DNA from: Bactericera cockerelli | Taxonomy: Eukaryota; Arthropoda; Insecta; Hemiptera; Triozidae | Assembly: GCA_024516035.1 (NCBI GenBank) | Contig: CM044964.1 | Span: 4,814,240-4,878,239, forward strand | Direction: 5' to 3' | DNA: 64,000 nucleotides | Notes under the pieces: model-generated | What the model was told of the DNA's origin: nothing | The model's input: the letters and a program-made list of their open reading frames with translations, nothing else | The model's database searches: none | Program-made: the position numbers and the translations under genes | Shown here: positions 1 to 12,512 of the stretch, piece by piece | Layout of the letters: every line of letters begins with the position of its first letter | How positions within the stretch are numbered: position 1 is the stretch's first letter

Positions 1-1048
1 TGAAGGGAAAAAAGAGAGAAAAAAGAAAGATAACACGAAGAAAAAGGAAGAAAAACGAAATTAAAAAGCTATGACGTCATACTTTGGGTCAAAAATCAAA
101 ACCGAAGTTTTGAACTCCACTTTATCAGTTTCCTGTTGAGTAAGTTTTTCACTTTGAAGAGAAAATATCCACAGAATAGCAGTTTAGAGTTCTCAAATTC
201 ATATTAAAAGTCTTTTTCTTTTTCATCCATCTCCCTTTCTCATTCATTTTCCCAATCAATATTGTGATAAATATATTTGCTCCAATAAATCTCATTTTGT
301 ATGAATGCTTCCCTATTCCCTATCTATTTTCATATTTACCCATCAGTCTTCTATATTCCTCTCTCTCTCTTTCTCTCTCTCTGTTTTTGTGCAAACAGAG
401 AGAGAAAGAGAGAGTGGTGCAGAAGAGAATGCCGTTGGCATTAGCCTCTTTCTCTCTCATTTTCTCCATTCAATTAACAATATTTCAAATACTAGTAATT
501 CATTGAATTTTACCTAAGTCGAGTAAATATTTCTATTTTCTCTCTCTCATGTGTATTACATTTCCAACCCTCTCTCTCTACTTTCCTCTCTCATTGGTCT
601 TGTTAAATTTATTGCTGAAAAATATTTTTAAAAAAATGAATTTAAATTCAGACTCAATAAAAAGAGTCAAAAAGAGTTCAGCATTGCAAAGAGGAAATTT
701 TGCATCAGTATTGAGTACACTTTAAAGAGGAAAAATATTGAATGAAATATTTATTTCTATTTTTAGAATTCTCAAAAAAGCAAGTAGCTATTTATTTATT
801 GAAAATTATAATTATAAATCTCTCGAGTTTTCTCCTTTCTATAAATTATTCAGAATATTTCAAATATTAGCACTTTCATTTGAATTTTATCCATATTTTT
901 TTTTTTTTTTTTTTTGCATTTTTTCTCTATTTATTACTCTTTTTATAAATTTCCTCTATCATTTATTTTATCATCATTTTATTTATGAAATTTTCCTTTT
1001 TATATTCTCTTTCTCTCTAACTCTATTTCTATCTCCCTCCAAGCTCTT

Positions 1049-1267
1049 TCATCTTGTCTGGATACTTTCATTTCTTTTATCTCTTTGAAGTAAATGTCTT
1101 TCAAGGCTTTCAACATCTCGCTTTGCAAGTGTTATGAGAAGTACTACAATCATTTCTATTTCACTTAGCACAAGATGTCTCATTGCAAGCATGACAATAA
1201 CTTCTATCTCACTTAGCACAAGATGGCGGACAGGCACTTTGGCTAATGGCTTTCCGCTTGTGGACAA
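1049..1267 (-). other. Conserved minus-strand open stretch with internal repeat
   Basis: Minus strand reads two copies of MRHLVLSEIE-like sequence caused by a DNA repeat (TCACTTAGCACAAGATG twice). Copy 2 (38445-38696) is almost unchanged over 240 bases. Not recognised; may be the end of a non-coding repeat. Confidence 0.3.
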
Positions 1268-1639
1268 TGGAGAGCTTGTACTTTGACTTCGACAGCATAT
1301 GTTGTCGTCTTAAGTAAACTCGTTAGGTATTTACAGGGTGATCTTGTTTTTTTTTTAACAATAAACAAATGAAATGATTGTTCACGGATATTTTTTTATT
1401 AAATATTGGGTTTTCGATGTATTTTAGATTGAAGGAAGTCAATATTCATGATATTTTGATATGTTTTGTATAAGTTTTGTATTATGGTCGAATAGAGCGG
1501 TTTAATTCATGCAACCATAGAATTGTAAAAATCTCCAAGGCAACATTCTTTACACATGCTTAGCGGATGTCTATTCGCATTATGTTTTTGATGCATTCAC
1601 CCATTTTTATAATAATTATTATTATTTAACACTATATTA

Positions 1640-1800
1640 ACTGAACATATATACAACATAGATAATTAAATTAATATACAATATAGGAGAAGTAAAAAGA
1701 GAAAAAAATTAAGAAAAATAAATTAATAAATATATACATAATATATGTCCTAACTAAAGGGCGGGATTATTGCCTTTGACAATCTCTTCCACTCAACCCT
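1640..1800 (-). mobile_element. Hairpin-tailed retroposon, reverse (copy 1)
   Basis: ATGTCCTAACTAAAGGGCGG with the ATTGCC...CAAT stem; the AT-rich tail extends left to about 1640. The allelic counterpart is 39040-39193. Confidence 0.72.
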
Positions 1801-2725
1801 TGTGTATAATCGTTTGTGCTTTCAATCGCCTAAAATCCAACGAATCAAATAATGTTTTTCAATAATATACTATACATACTCGTAGACACGTTTTTTTTTC
1901 TCAACATAATATTATATTATGTTATGTTGTATAACATAACATAATATTATATTATGTTATGTTGTTTATATAGTGTATATAACATTATTGTATGTTTGCA
2001 CATCTAACAAATTTAAATAATATATGTTGTTTAATCATTAAAATACATTTGAAACCTTTTGTTGGTTTTTGATGAATACTAATATGAAAGTTAACGTTGG
2101 AAAACAACATATCACATGTCTTCGCCACCCAGTATGCACATTGCACATACACAACCCACTGCCTCATCACGTGTGGACAATTTCAAGAAAATGGTTAACT
2201 TCCATTCAGTTCAAAGTTCCTGAAATTTCCACTCAATTTCTCGCAATTTTTATCTCGACGTGCTAACTTGGAAACATTTTCCTCATACTTATTTTAAGTC
2301 CAACTCTTTTTGGACGTCCTTTTAACCTTAGTTTTCACTATTCAAAATTTCTTGAAAAAGAGACACGCTAGGAAAAAAAATTCCCCGTCTTCTTCACGAT
2401 TTTTAACTTTGATACCATCCTATTATTTTTTATTGTAATAATTTTGTCTTTGACAAATACATAAATGGAAATGTTAAAAAAAATTATATTAAAATATAAT
2501 ATGACAAGGAAAGTAAAAAAGTAATGAACTAAGTTCATGTCTTTTTAGAAATTCAAAAAAATTTGTTTTTTTTTTTGTTTTTTTTTTTTTTCATTTTTGA
2601 TGATTTGGATTTTCATACTGTCTTCCGTTTTTCTCGATTCTTTTGATAGGTCTAATCTCTACACAGAAAGGTTATTACGTTAGTGAAAAGTTTAAAAGAA
2701 AACCAATAATTAATTTTATTTTAAT

Positions 2726-2899
2726 ATGGCAACCAAACGAGGAAGACCCAGACATCGTTACAAAGACACTGTGAAATCAGATATAGATAAGAGAGGGTTT
2801 ACTCTAGAAGTAATTGAGAGGGACCAGAAATATAATAATAGGCTATGGTGCAGAGGTTTTGTCCATCGACCCGTTATGACGGAACGAAACCGGTTTGAT
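2726..2899 (+). pseudogene. LINE polyprotein C-terminal-like fragment
   Basis: An open 57-codon stretch, MATKRGRPRHRYKDTVKSDI then WCRGFVHRPV. The RGRP-x-x-R-(W/Y)-x-D motif followed by spaced Trp/Arg resembles the end of non-LTR retrotransposon reverse-transcriptase proteins. Most of it is missing from copy 2 (near 40040), so it is an indel between the two copies. Confidence 0.45.
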
Positions 2900-2979
2900 T
2901 GATTGAATCAAACATTATTCAATTGAAAACATTAGTAACAAAGAGTTTAATCTGTGTACTTCTAAAATATTGTTCACAG

Positions 2980-3593
2980 AATGACTCCAGTGGCAACACA
3001 AACCTGCTCCACAGAAGCGTCCTCTCCATAATCTCTTCAGGATCATCAAAATACTCTGGCCAGTCAGAGGTCAACATAACGTCCACAACATACTCCAGCA
3101 AATCTTCATCTTCAAATCCTGCGCGAAACACCTTAGACCAACCTTCAAACTCAACCATGAACAATAATAACAACACAAGAAACAACATGAACAACAAAAT
3201 CGACAACATTAGAAGACTTAACAATCGAAAGTCCTCAACTAATTCTAAAAACAAGGGGAGGAGGTCCACATCAATTCCTTTCCTTTCACAGTCTATTTCA
3301 CCATCTACATCTTCAACATCATCTATTTCTGTATCTTCTAATTTGTCATCTAAATCTTCATCATCGTTCCCGTCTTCTGTTTCATCAAATGCTTCTACTT
3401 CTTTATACAAGGCTTCGGATTTAAAGTCCTCTTCCAATGTTCTGTCATCATCTAGTTTTTCATCTAATAATATTTCGTCATCAGTTTCTTCCAATTCCTC
3501 ACTTTCTGCATCCAAATCGTCTTCCAAAGTGCTGAGCATGTATGAATGGGACGTTGAGTCAAGTCGGTGGACAGCTACATATCTGATTGAGAT
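2980..3593 (+). CDS. Cyclase ectodomain exon, Ser/Asn-rich (copy 1, intact frame)
   Basis: Second version of the exon at 40176-40790, here open throughout, with the same acceptor and the same GTAAGT donor. Within the first 290 bases I count seven amino-acid-changing differences against copy 2 and one silent difference, so the Ser/Asn-rich part is under little constraint. This copy lies on the contig that ends at the N gap and is probably allelic rather than a separate gene. Confidence 0.5.
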
Positions 3594-3608
3594 GTAAGTA
3601 CTAGATAT

Positions 3609-3835
3609 TGCAATGGTAGTCAAATGGTTAACGCGCTAGTCTGGTAATCCAGGTAGCGTAGGGATCCGTTGGTTTAAATCCCAGCCAGTGCATGAAATTT
3701 TCCTTATTAGTTTGAGTTTGTGACCACATAATAATAAGACTCTGAGGGTTAGATGGTTTCTATGCTTTGAGCATTAACCTCGCCTGGTGGTTTCCTTCCA
3801 CTAAAGAGTGTTTTTATTATTATTGCTAGGCTTTC
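3609..3835 (+). mobile_element. tRNA-headed SINE, family B (copy 1)
   Basis: TGGTAGTCAAATGGTTAACG A-box-like start, B box GGTTTAAATCCC, then a body with ACCACATAATAATAAGACTC. It starts 15 bases after the donor of the exon ending at 3593. Confidence 0.82.
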
Positions 3836-4514
3836 ATAGGGCATATGCGGTATATGTATCAATTATTCGACATTAAAAAAGTGACTATACTTTTCGATTC
3901 TCATTTTAACCATCATAAAATTTTACTCTAAGAAGAAACAAATACTATATCTGAGTCGATATCATTCTTTTGTATCTTTCTTTTGATATGAATAGAAATT
4001 CAAAATTGTATCCGTGTGAAATTCAATGAATGTAGAATAAAAAAAGGTTGAAAATTATAGCCGCTTTTTCCACTATTGAATTATTGGTACGTGTACCCAA
4101 TATTATTTGTATTAATCATAAATTATTATGCTGGATTTTTGGTTTCTCAATTAGGTATTTTATATGAATCAATGATAAAGACATTATTCAATACAGTAAC
4201 GGCACATGTTTCATGGCTTTAACGGCAGGAGTTTAACATTTTGTACTTTTCTAACTCCTCTAACTCCACCTAACAACTCTAAACAAGCTAAGTACAACTC
4301 CTCAGAAGTTAGACTTATAGGAGATGTATGGTTTATAATATCATTCTTGTACAAATAAATAAAAGTATTCAATTCAATTCAAATTTTCCATCCATTTGAG
4401 TTTTTTGTCCATGTAGTACAAAGATAAATCAATTTTTTCTTCTTAAAAGATCGTTAAGCAACAAAACTCTAACAAGATTAGCTAGCATGCCAATTAAAAA
4501 GGCACTTTTCAATG

Positions 4515-4638
4515 GTATCCCTTACAAACAATTGTAACAAAATTAAGAACACACTTCTTTTTCGGCACAGGGAATCGAACCCGGGACCTTCCGCATGGCA
4601 AGCGAGTGCTTAACCACTGAGCTCATCGCGCGCTCTGT
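4515..4638 (-). mobile_element. tRNA-headed SINE, family C, truncated
   Basis: tRNA-like head (complement of GCGCGATGAGCTCAGTGG) plus about 45 bases of body. A tRNA scan may call it a tRNA gene, but the same head recurs with a SINE body elsewhere here. Confidence 0.8.
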
Positions 4639-5472
4639 ATTATTTTTTGTTACATCGTCCTGTTTTTACCTTGGTGATGGAACAAACTACTTTTATGTAG
4701 CTACACCTAGGTAAAGCAAATATTCTGTTAAAAGTTTACAGACGTACTCGTAGTCAAAATCATAATGCAACAAAGAAAAGAAAATGAATAAATTAGAAGA
4801 AGTTTTGTTGTTGCAAGCGAAATTTTAATTAAAAAAAAAATAATTTTCTCAAGCTTGAGGTATGCACCTTATTCTTTTAGCCTAATTACTTACAGAATTC
4901 TCTTTTTTTTTAACACTTCCAGAGAAAAATATCTTAATTTTAATTCTGTTCTCATAGTTTCTACCTGCTGAAAATTTAAAATGAAGAGCTTCCAGTTTTT
5001 CATTTGCCTTAAATATTTCATTTTCTTAATGAGCACTGTTGTGTTTCCTAGATTAATTAAATTAACTCTCCAATTATTTATTACAAGCAGGTCCTTAATT
5101 AGAAAGCGCGAAACAAAAAAGGCCGTGAAACATATTTTTTAATTTAAAAGGTACTCGTTTTATGAAGCTTTTTCATCAAAACTAAGGGGCACGTTACGAT
5201 ATGAAACAAGTCAACCAAATCATGCCCCTAGGGCACACTGCCCACAATTACTGCCGCCGCATTTCCTCTTTGATATTAAATTAGTATAGATGTTTTTAGC
5301 TAGCCATTCTGCTCTCAGTATAAAATATATTTAAAAATTGTAATATTAATAAATGTTTTAAAAGACAATTATATGTTTTATAGGTGATGACACTATTCTT
5401 CTTCTCTAGCCATTTCTCGTTGCTAAAAGTTTCAATGTGATTGATAGACTAATATTTTAATTCACTTCTCAG

Positions 5473-5612
5473 GCTTCCCAATTCGAGCGACCCCAAGGTT
5501 CGATTCCTGGCTGCTCACTCCACCGAGAACAAAGAGGGAGCACACTACAGGAGACATAACAGTGTGGACTGTGCGAGAGAGCATTGTGAAATATCCGGGA
5601 ACGACCGAACAA
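5473..5612 (+). CDS. Cyclase juxtamembrane exon (copy 1)
   Basis: Near-identical to 42349-42488 (Ser for Thr in the fifth residue), with the same splice signals and phase. It belongs to the duplicated block 1-7330. Confidence 0.8.
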
Positions 5613-5660
5613 GTAAGTTTAGCACTGAGGCCCGAATTGTGAAACAGAATTAGTTAATCT

Positions 5661-5899
5661 GAGTGGCGTTTCCGGCCGTACCCAGGCTGGGAGAGCTTAA
5701 TGTGGGTAGCTGGTACGATTCCCAGCGAAAGTAGTTTAAAACCGCCGTCCTAATCCAGGACTTTAAATCAAATAGAATCGTTGGCCTTAGGAAAGCCATA
5801 CAGCCGTAAAAAAATGTGCCTAAACCAACCAACCTCAACCATGAGGTTGAACAATCTCGACCCTGCTCAAGCGGGATAAGACAGAGTAAAAGAAGAAAA
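5661..5899 (+). mobile_element. Family-D SINE, 5'-truncated with target duplication (copy 1)
   Basis: Starts at GGCGTTTCCGG (central domain) and ends AGAAGAAA. ATTAGTTAATCTGAGT is repeated on both sides. Confidence 0.88.
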
Positions 5900-6617
5900 T
5901 TAGTTAATCTGAGTGTACAATATCCCTTAACTTTCACCTTGACAACAACTGTAGAGATCATATCTAAGCCGGGCTTTGTAGCTGTATATTACTTCTGTGG
6001 CGTAACGGAATTGCAGTCAGCCTTGGTGACGGAAAATCTTAATCTTATTACTTATCGGTCAGCTGATAAAATTTAAGGGTCGGCTTGGATACACTAATCC
6101 TGTTTCATTTTACGGTCTTTAGACGACCGGCATGATATTAGTCAGTTCAGAGTGTTTAGACCATTTTTCGAAAAATACCGTCGAATGGAGATATGAACAA
6201 AAAATAGTAACTCGGTTTTTTTTTAAAACTAAAATAATAAATCAACACTGATATATCCTTTGGGAGGATATATCAGCAATAATTGATGTGTACTTATATT
6301 AAACTAAAATAATGAGTGTCGGCCTATGATCAGTGTTGTTATACCTGTTTTGAATTCAAATAGGTGCATTATGTTGGCAGTGGCGTATCTAGACCTACAT
6401 TTCGGGTGGGGGAGGGTGGTTTGAGGACAAAACAGACTACGTATATTTCATAGTATTTATTTTGCAGGGGTCTCTTGAAAATTTCTGGGGGGGGAGGGGG
6501 GGTTTTGTCCCCAAAACTACCCCCCCTCCTACGCCACTGTATGTTGGGTGTTGGGTATTTCCTTGGGAAATTTACCTAACAATCAAGCGTAACGGTCGTT
6601 TTTTTTTTTCATTTCAG

Positions 6618-6708
6618 GTCCTATCTGGTGGCTGGCTCCCATCATCACATTTCTGGTCCCTGTCGCCATCATACTTCTGGTGTCAGCTTTCTTCCTCACC
6701 ATCTTCAG
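6618..6708 (+). CDS. Cyclase transmembrane exon (copy 1)
   Basis: The same membrane exon as 43389-43479, encoding the identical peptide with only silent changes, followed by a single GTGAGA donor. A gene model that includes both copies would wrongly give the receptor two membrane segments. The next exon is not present before the gap at 7331. Confidence 0.88.
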
Positions 6709-7330
6709 GTGAGAATACATGTGTGTTGCTGTTGTAGAGAACTGTCAACACAACTATTTTCACAACACTTGAGCAATTCATTGAAATGATAAGTTAAAAT
6801 ATGTATGTATATACACTTAGGATAAATACCTATATCCATTAATTTAGTTTTAATTTTAAACCTTATACATTAAGTTTAATAATATTTGTAAAAATGGAAC
6901 CTTCTATTTTTTCCGTTAAATTGCAAAAATAAAATAAAATAAATAAATAAAAAAAATTGGTTACATTTTGCTCTTGGACAAAAGGTTCAGCGCTGACTGC
7001 ACCTTTTGGCCCACTCTTAGAGTTTATTTAGTAAAGCCAGTTTTTGTAAAGCCAAAATCCATATTGTTATGATAAGAATCACGCGATAAAGTGGCTGTAT
7101 GGGCTTATTTTTGGCCCACTGCTAATCTTCTAAAAAAAAAAAAAAGAATCAAGCGAAAGGTGTCATAAGGTGGGTGAGAAGTATGAATACCTTTCGATGA
7201 TATTTACCCATGTTTTGTAAAATGAATTTATTCTAAACTTTACAAACAGCCTGTAGTTTTCTTAATCATTGATAACCAACGATTTCCAATATGATAATTT
7301 CAAATTCATAGTGTCTTTCTTTGTTGTGAA

Positions 7331-7430
7331 NNNNNNNNNNNNNNNNNNNNNNNNNNNNNNNNNNNNNNNNNNNNNNNNNNNNNNNNNNNNNNNNNNNNNN
7401 NNNNNNNNNNNNNNNNNNNNNNNNNNNNNN
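7331..7430. other. Assembly gap (100 N)
   Basis: Exactly 100 N, the conventional size for a gap of unknown length. Confidence 0.99.
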
Positions 7431-7436
7431 ATAGTC

Positions 7437-7647
7437 TGTCCCGGTAGCTCAGTGGCACTCTGTGAATCCAAAGATTCCAGAGTTCCTGGGATCGAAACCC
7501 AGCCGGGACATGATAATTTGTCCTCCCGTTTGGGTTTTTTACCACATAATAATATGTCTTGGGCTTACTGCTGGAATAATGAGACTTTAATAGTCCTAGT
7601 CGGGCAGTATAAACAAGGCGATATTATTATTATTATTATTACATCTC
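7437..7647 (+). mobile_element. tRNA-headed SINE, family A, just after the gap
   Basis: Same family as 8870-9070 (GTAGCTCAGTGG; GGGATCGAAACCC), ending in ATT repeats. It begins within a few bases of the gap edge, so the break fell in repeat sequence. Confidence 0.85.
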
Positions 7648-7779
7648 CAAACCACCCTTTTCATCTTTTTCTCACCGTTTCCTGTCCTCATTCTTTTTCC
7701 TGCCTCATATTTTCTCTATCTCTCATATTTTCTACCCTTGTCTACACTTAAACATCCCTCCTTCTCTCCGCGTGTCTCT

Positions 7780-7840
7780 CGTTCTTTCTCTTTCTGTTTC
7801 TCTCTCTCTCTTTCTCTCTCTCTCTATCTCTATCTCTATC

Positions 7841-7914
<74 letters not shown>

Positions 7915-7915
7915 T
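7780..7915 (+). repeat. (TC)n/(TATCTC)n microsatellite
   Basis: Pure pyrimidine CT repeat with an inner TATCTC block. Confidence 0.95.
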
Positions 7916-8109
7916 TTCCATACCATTTCTAAAATTTATTAATAAAAATATGACGTGGTAAAAAAAGCATCATTGACACTCTCCGAGTATTGTTCAGATG
8001 TTCAGGGTTTACGACTCTAACTTTATACAGGGAGGACACCACATAGATGAGATGGTTTTGCCTGGAGCGTGCTCTAGAAAACGAGCTTCGATATACTTTT
8101 ATCTTTTGC

Positions 8110-8300
8110 TAAAGGCTGGCTGGGGGACTATAAACACGGAGTAGACCAGCAGTCTGGCTGGGGGACTATAAACAGGGAGTAGACCAGCATTGGCTTGGTT
8201 CTGGGGGCCCTTGTCAATGATTAGCCTCCTTGTAAAGACAGTGGTAGAATTGCTGAGTCATTCCTCTACTGTCTGGCTACCATCGTTCACGATGACGCCA
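8110..8300 (+). repeat. Interspersed repeat with GGACTATAAACAGGGAGTAG
   Basis: Shared with 31008-31140, including GGTTCTGGGGGCCCTTG and TCATTCCTCTACTGTCTGGC. Unknown class. Confidence 0.75.
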
Positions 8301-8869
8301 CCCTATGATGAAAGTTTACGAAAGTAAAAATAAATAAATTAATAGTTTTGTGAGTTTCCAGTGAATGAAGGTTAATACCCTTGTCGTGATGCAATTGAAA
8401 GGACACGTAACAAAGATATATATTTGGTTACAAAAAATTATCGTGTCATCCTGTAATATTTTATTTTATTTATTTTATTTTTTTTTTTTTTTGTAATAAC
8501 TTTTTTTGTTTGTTTTCACGTTTTAGGTATAGAATAATAATCCAATAAACAATAATATATTGTTTTTTCCGTTCAATTTTCATTTTTATACCTATTTTAT
8601 TACTCGAGTTTTATAACTTCACTAACAAGAGTGGGTTGCGAGTATGTGAGGTTTTATACTATGTTGTTTTATGTGTTGTTATATCTGTTATACTTATAGC
8701 TACATATTATATGGTTTTTTTATGTACTATTTTATTTTACATGTACACGCGAGAATATTTAACAGTACGTTTGACTGGGATCCTATAAACAGGAAGAGTA
8801 GACTAGTAGTCTGACTGGAGGATTTAAAACGGAAGTAGACTCATAGTCTAGCACTTTGTCTGTCCCGGT

Positions 8870-9070
8870 AGCTCAGAGGTAAAGGCGGCACTCTGTGAAT
8901 CCAGAGATTCTAGAGGTCGTGGGTTCGAAACTCTACCGGGACATGACAAATTATCCTCCCATTTGGGATTTTCACCACATAATAATATGTTTTGGGCTCA
9001 CTGCTGGAATAATGGGACTTTAATAATCCTAATCGGGCAGTATAAATAAGGCGATATTATTATTATTTTT
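8870..9070 (+). mobile_element. tRNA-headed SINE, family A
   Basis: Pol III A box (GTAGCTCAGAGG) and B box (GGTTCGAAACTC) in a tRNA-like head beginning GTCCCGG, then a body ending CAGTATAAATAAGGCGATAT with ATT repeats. Confidence 0.88.
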
Positions 9071-10385
9071 ATTTATAAACACTTTTTTTTCCTTTTTGTA
9101 TGAGGTTGCTGATGCAGTTTCGCAGCTCCTTAGCACCGGCCGCGTCCAATGTCTTTGTAAATTGAATAAAAGAATGAGCCAAACCAATGTTTCATGAGAA
9201 CTTGGTTTTGTCATTTATTAAGAGAACCCGTCATGAGTAGTGAGCAAACCTATATTCTGTGTGGATTTTTTTTTTTTTTAGCATTTGATATACATTTTTG
9301 TATGTGTGCTAGGTACAAGGTACAAGATATATCAAGAAAGTTAAAAGATATAAAAATTACATTGATAAAATCAGGTGGTAAAGGTAAAAAAATAAAAAGG
9401 AAAATAAAAATGGTATAGAAAAACTTGGTATTACATTGGATAAAATAGGAACTTAGATATGATTAGATGTTATACTGGGACTTTGATTCTGGGACTCTAA
9501 TTAGGGAGAGGCGAGTAGTCTGGCTGGGGAACTGTAAACAGGAATTAGACTTATAGGCTGGGAAACTGTAAACAGGGATTAGACTTATAGGCTGAATAAC
9601 TGTAAACCGGGATTAGACTTATAGTTTTAGACTTATAGGCTGGGGAACTGTAAACAGGGATTAGACTTATAGTCTTAGACTTATAGGCTGGGGAACTGTA
9701 AACAGGATTAGACTTATAGTCTTAGAGTAATAGGCTAGAGAACTGTAAACAGGGATTAGACTTATAGTCTGGGGAACTGTAACCAGGGATCAGACTTACA
9801 GGCTGGGGAACTGTAAACAGGGATTAGACTTATAGTCTGGGGAACTGTAAACAGGGAGTAGACTTATAGGCTGGGGAACTATAAACAGGAATTAGACTTA
9901 TAGCCTTAGACTTATAGGCCGGGGAACTGTAAACAGGGATTAGACTTATAGTCTTAGACTGATACAGTTAAAAGGAAGATTCGCTGATTATGTGAGTGCA
10001 GAGTGGAATAGGGCACAGATACCAACTGCACTGACTATGAACGTGACTTTTTACAGTAAGTGTACCAGGAATAAATTACACTGTAAATGCAAACGTATTT
10101 ACTGTAACTTTTGAAAATGTACACCAACGAATGAGCTTTAAATTATTTATTTTCCATTCGCACGGAAATTTTCACCACCTTTTTCAAAGAGATAATTTTG
10201 AAAGTTAAATTGTGTGACGTTTAAACGAATTTATTTTTCTTGGGAAAAGAAATTCTATTAGACGAAAATTTGTAGCGGTGTTTACTCGTGAGGTTGGGTT
10301 TTTTATGAGGGAGAATTTGAAGTTGGGGGCGCGTTCACTCGAAAACTTAATATTGTAAAGTTTTTTTATTTTGTTTTATATTAAT
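9070..10385. other. Intergenic or intronic, apart from the minisatellite
   Basis: AT-rich sequence with nothing gene-like; the minisatellite 9480-9965 is listed separately. Confidence 0.6.
9480..9965 (+). repeat. Minisatellite, about 37-bp units
   Basis: GGGGAACTGTAAACAGGGAT plus TAGACTTATAGTCT, about a dozen irregular units. Related sequence occurs at 8110-8200, 8770-8860 and 31005-31060. Confidence 0.9.
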
Positions 10386-10530
10386 TTTAATTTGGGTCTA
10401 ACGTCGCTTTAAACTGCAGGGCCATAATAACGACGTGGGTGTTACGCTGCATTCGCAGGAAACTCACAAACCTACTATTATCCTTATCCAGCCTGGGTTG
10501 GCCCGGGAATGCCTTTTTAGGGAAAGTTTG
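10385..10530 (-). mobile_element. SINE tail fragment (5S-SINE type)
   Basis: TCTAACGTCGCTTTAAACTG to CCAGCCTGGGTTGG; central domain and tail only. Confidence 0.65.
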
Positions 10531-11160
10531 TTTTTAGTTATTATATGATTTTTTGAATGATAATTCCAAATTCGCTTTATTTTCAAAGTAAAATATATCC
10601 ATTTACTTTACAGTATTTTTTTTTTATTTTTTTTTTTTAAGAAGTTATACATAATTTCCATCAATTTCTAAAGACAAAGCCTTGTCGTTGCAACCACGGT
10701 TTTCTGTCCACGAGTCTCTTGCTAATTCCTTGAGCTGTAGATAAGAATGACAATTCATCACATGCAAGATATCTTGAAAGAAGGACTGGCTACCTTGTGC
10801 TGGTTTTTCATCGATATTAACTTCTAAGATGTTTTTGATAAACTAGTTATGTCTTATCAAATGATGATGTTGATAATTAATAATTACCATGTTCTTTTTA
10901 TTTCTAAAAAAAAGGTTCATAAAGTTTAAAAGAAACCCGAAATCTTTACGAACTCATTCCAACACATCATGAATTTTTATGATTTTAATTATTTTAATCG
11001 TATTTCTTGGAGTGGTGCCCAAAGTTTTGTTATTGACTTTCAAAAACTTTTTTTCAAGGTCTTAATGTTACCAAGCTATAAAATTTAAGTACTTTAAATG
11101 TACCCAGCTTTACTTTTCTCTCGATCGAAAAATATTATTACTATAGTTACACTACATTAA
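10530..11160. other. No feature seen
   Basis: AT-rich, short open frames only. Confidence 0.6.
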
Positions 11161-11305
11161 TAAGGACATATTATAATATAAAACAGATAATTATAAATTA
11201 ATATAAAATATTGGAAACAATATAAAAGGAAAACAGAAAAAAATATACACATGTCTTAACTTAAGGGCGGGGTTATTGCCTTTGGCAATCTCTTCCACCT
11301 AATCC
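11160..11305 (-). mobile_element. Hairpin-tailed retroposon, reverse
   Basis: GTCTTAACTTAAGGGCGGGG and ATTGCCTTTGGCAAT. Confidence 0.7.
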
Positions 11306-11539
11306 TTTGATATTCTTTCAGAGATATTTTCGGACGGAAACTTGTAGGAAAATTTCCGAAAGATCTCCCTCTCGCCATCGGTGAAATGACAATCAAGAAA
11401 CACAAGTTTCACAATGTTTTTTGCACATTGCATATATAAATTGATTTACGGCGCACATACAAATTTTCATTAGTGGTGATTAAAGTTACCTCCTTCGTAG
11501 TAAGAGTTCAATCTCTTGGGCAGGTTTTACCTAGGAAAT

Positions 11540-11690
11540 AAAGTATCTATATGGAATACTTCCCATACGTGTGACCTCTCAACCATCAAAGGGGAGACAA
11601 ACTACGGGCAGGCTACAACACAGACCACAAGCGTCTACTGTAGCTCCTGTTTCATGGGTACGAAATAAAAAAAGGCTTTAAAACACTCAT
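11540..11690 (+). mobile_element. Family-C SINE body fragment
   Basis: AACACAGACCACAAGCGTCT and CTCCTGTTTCATGG match the end of the family-C body. Confidence 0.7.
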
Positions 11691-12006
11691 CATTTTTTTC
11701 TTTTTTTAAAGGCATGGCATTTCATCTTTTTAGAAATTAACTGGCGAATTTGCGATTGAAATCAAATTTAAACTTTTATGAAATTAAAACAAACTACTTA
11801 TGTATCAAAAATATAATACGCCATGTATATAACATACATTATATCAGTGGATGAATATATTAATATTTCAAACAGTATGTATAATTCTATATGCACGTAT
11901 GTACATGTTTCACTTGCCATATGAAAAGCCCGAAAATACTGGAGTACCATTTATCATAATGTTCGGACGTGAATACAAATGGGGACAATGAGCCTAGCAA
12001 AATGGT

Positions 12007-12007
<1 letters not shown>

Positions 12008-12061
<54 letters not shown>

Positions 12062-12135
12062 TGAGAGAGAGAGAGGGAGAGAGAGAGAGGGAGAGAGAGA
12101 GAGGGAGAGAGAGAGAGAGAGAGATAGAGAGAATA
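12008..12135 (+). repeat. (GA)n microsatellite
   Basis: Over 120 bases of GAGA with a few substitutions. Confidence 0.95.
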
Positions 12136-12399
12136 TTGTGAGGGAAAGAGGACATGGTTTTTTAGGCTGCACAGAGGGCTTTTTCAACTTGTAACATCCT
12201 TCAGAGGCGGAAGTAGGATATTTTCAATATTATTATTATTATAAAACTCAGCACAATGCTGAATTGTAACGAAAAAAGGGTTTCAATAGAAAGATTATTA
12301 ATTTTGTTAAATTTTTATCATCATGTATGTTTTACAAATTTTCTTCTTTTTTTAATTTGGGTTCAATTTGAATTCTATTTTTACTGTACATGAAATACA

Positions 12400-12512
12400 T
12401 ATATTTAAAGTCGTTTTCAACTGCATAAACATTTCAGGACGGCGTAATTACCCTCTACTCTCAGGAAACTCCCAAACCTGCTATCCACATTAACCTCACC
12501 CAGCCTGGATGT
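12400..12512 (-). mobile_element. SINE tail fragment (5S-SINE type)
   Basis: GTCGTTTTCAACTGCAT to CACCCAGCCTGG matches the central domain and tail only. Confidence 0.65.

Larger units (their letters stand above)
1..7330. repeat. Large duplicated block, copy 1 (matches 37386-44445)
   Basis: From the first base of the window to the N gap the sequence matches 37386-44445 in the same orientation, with long runs differing only at isolated bases plus several insertions or deletions. Copy 1 extras: 2705-2850 (LINE-like fragment), an AT palindrome at 1904-1966 and 5990-6430. The block holds two certain cyclase exons and one probable one. Its end coincides with the assembly gap, so allelic (haplotig) duplication is the simplest reading; a true segmental duplication is possible. 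Confidence 0.95.

Noticed and set aside
2919..3623. Acidic 234-codon minus-strand frame
   Set aside because: Antisense of the Ser/Asn-rich + strand exon; the + strand has the splice sites and matching phase. Not fully excluded.
4566..4638. tRNA gene on the minus strand
   Set aside because: Same head recurs several times here attached to a SINE body and poly-A tail.
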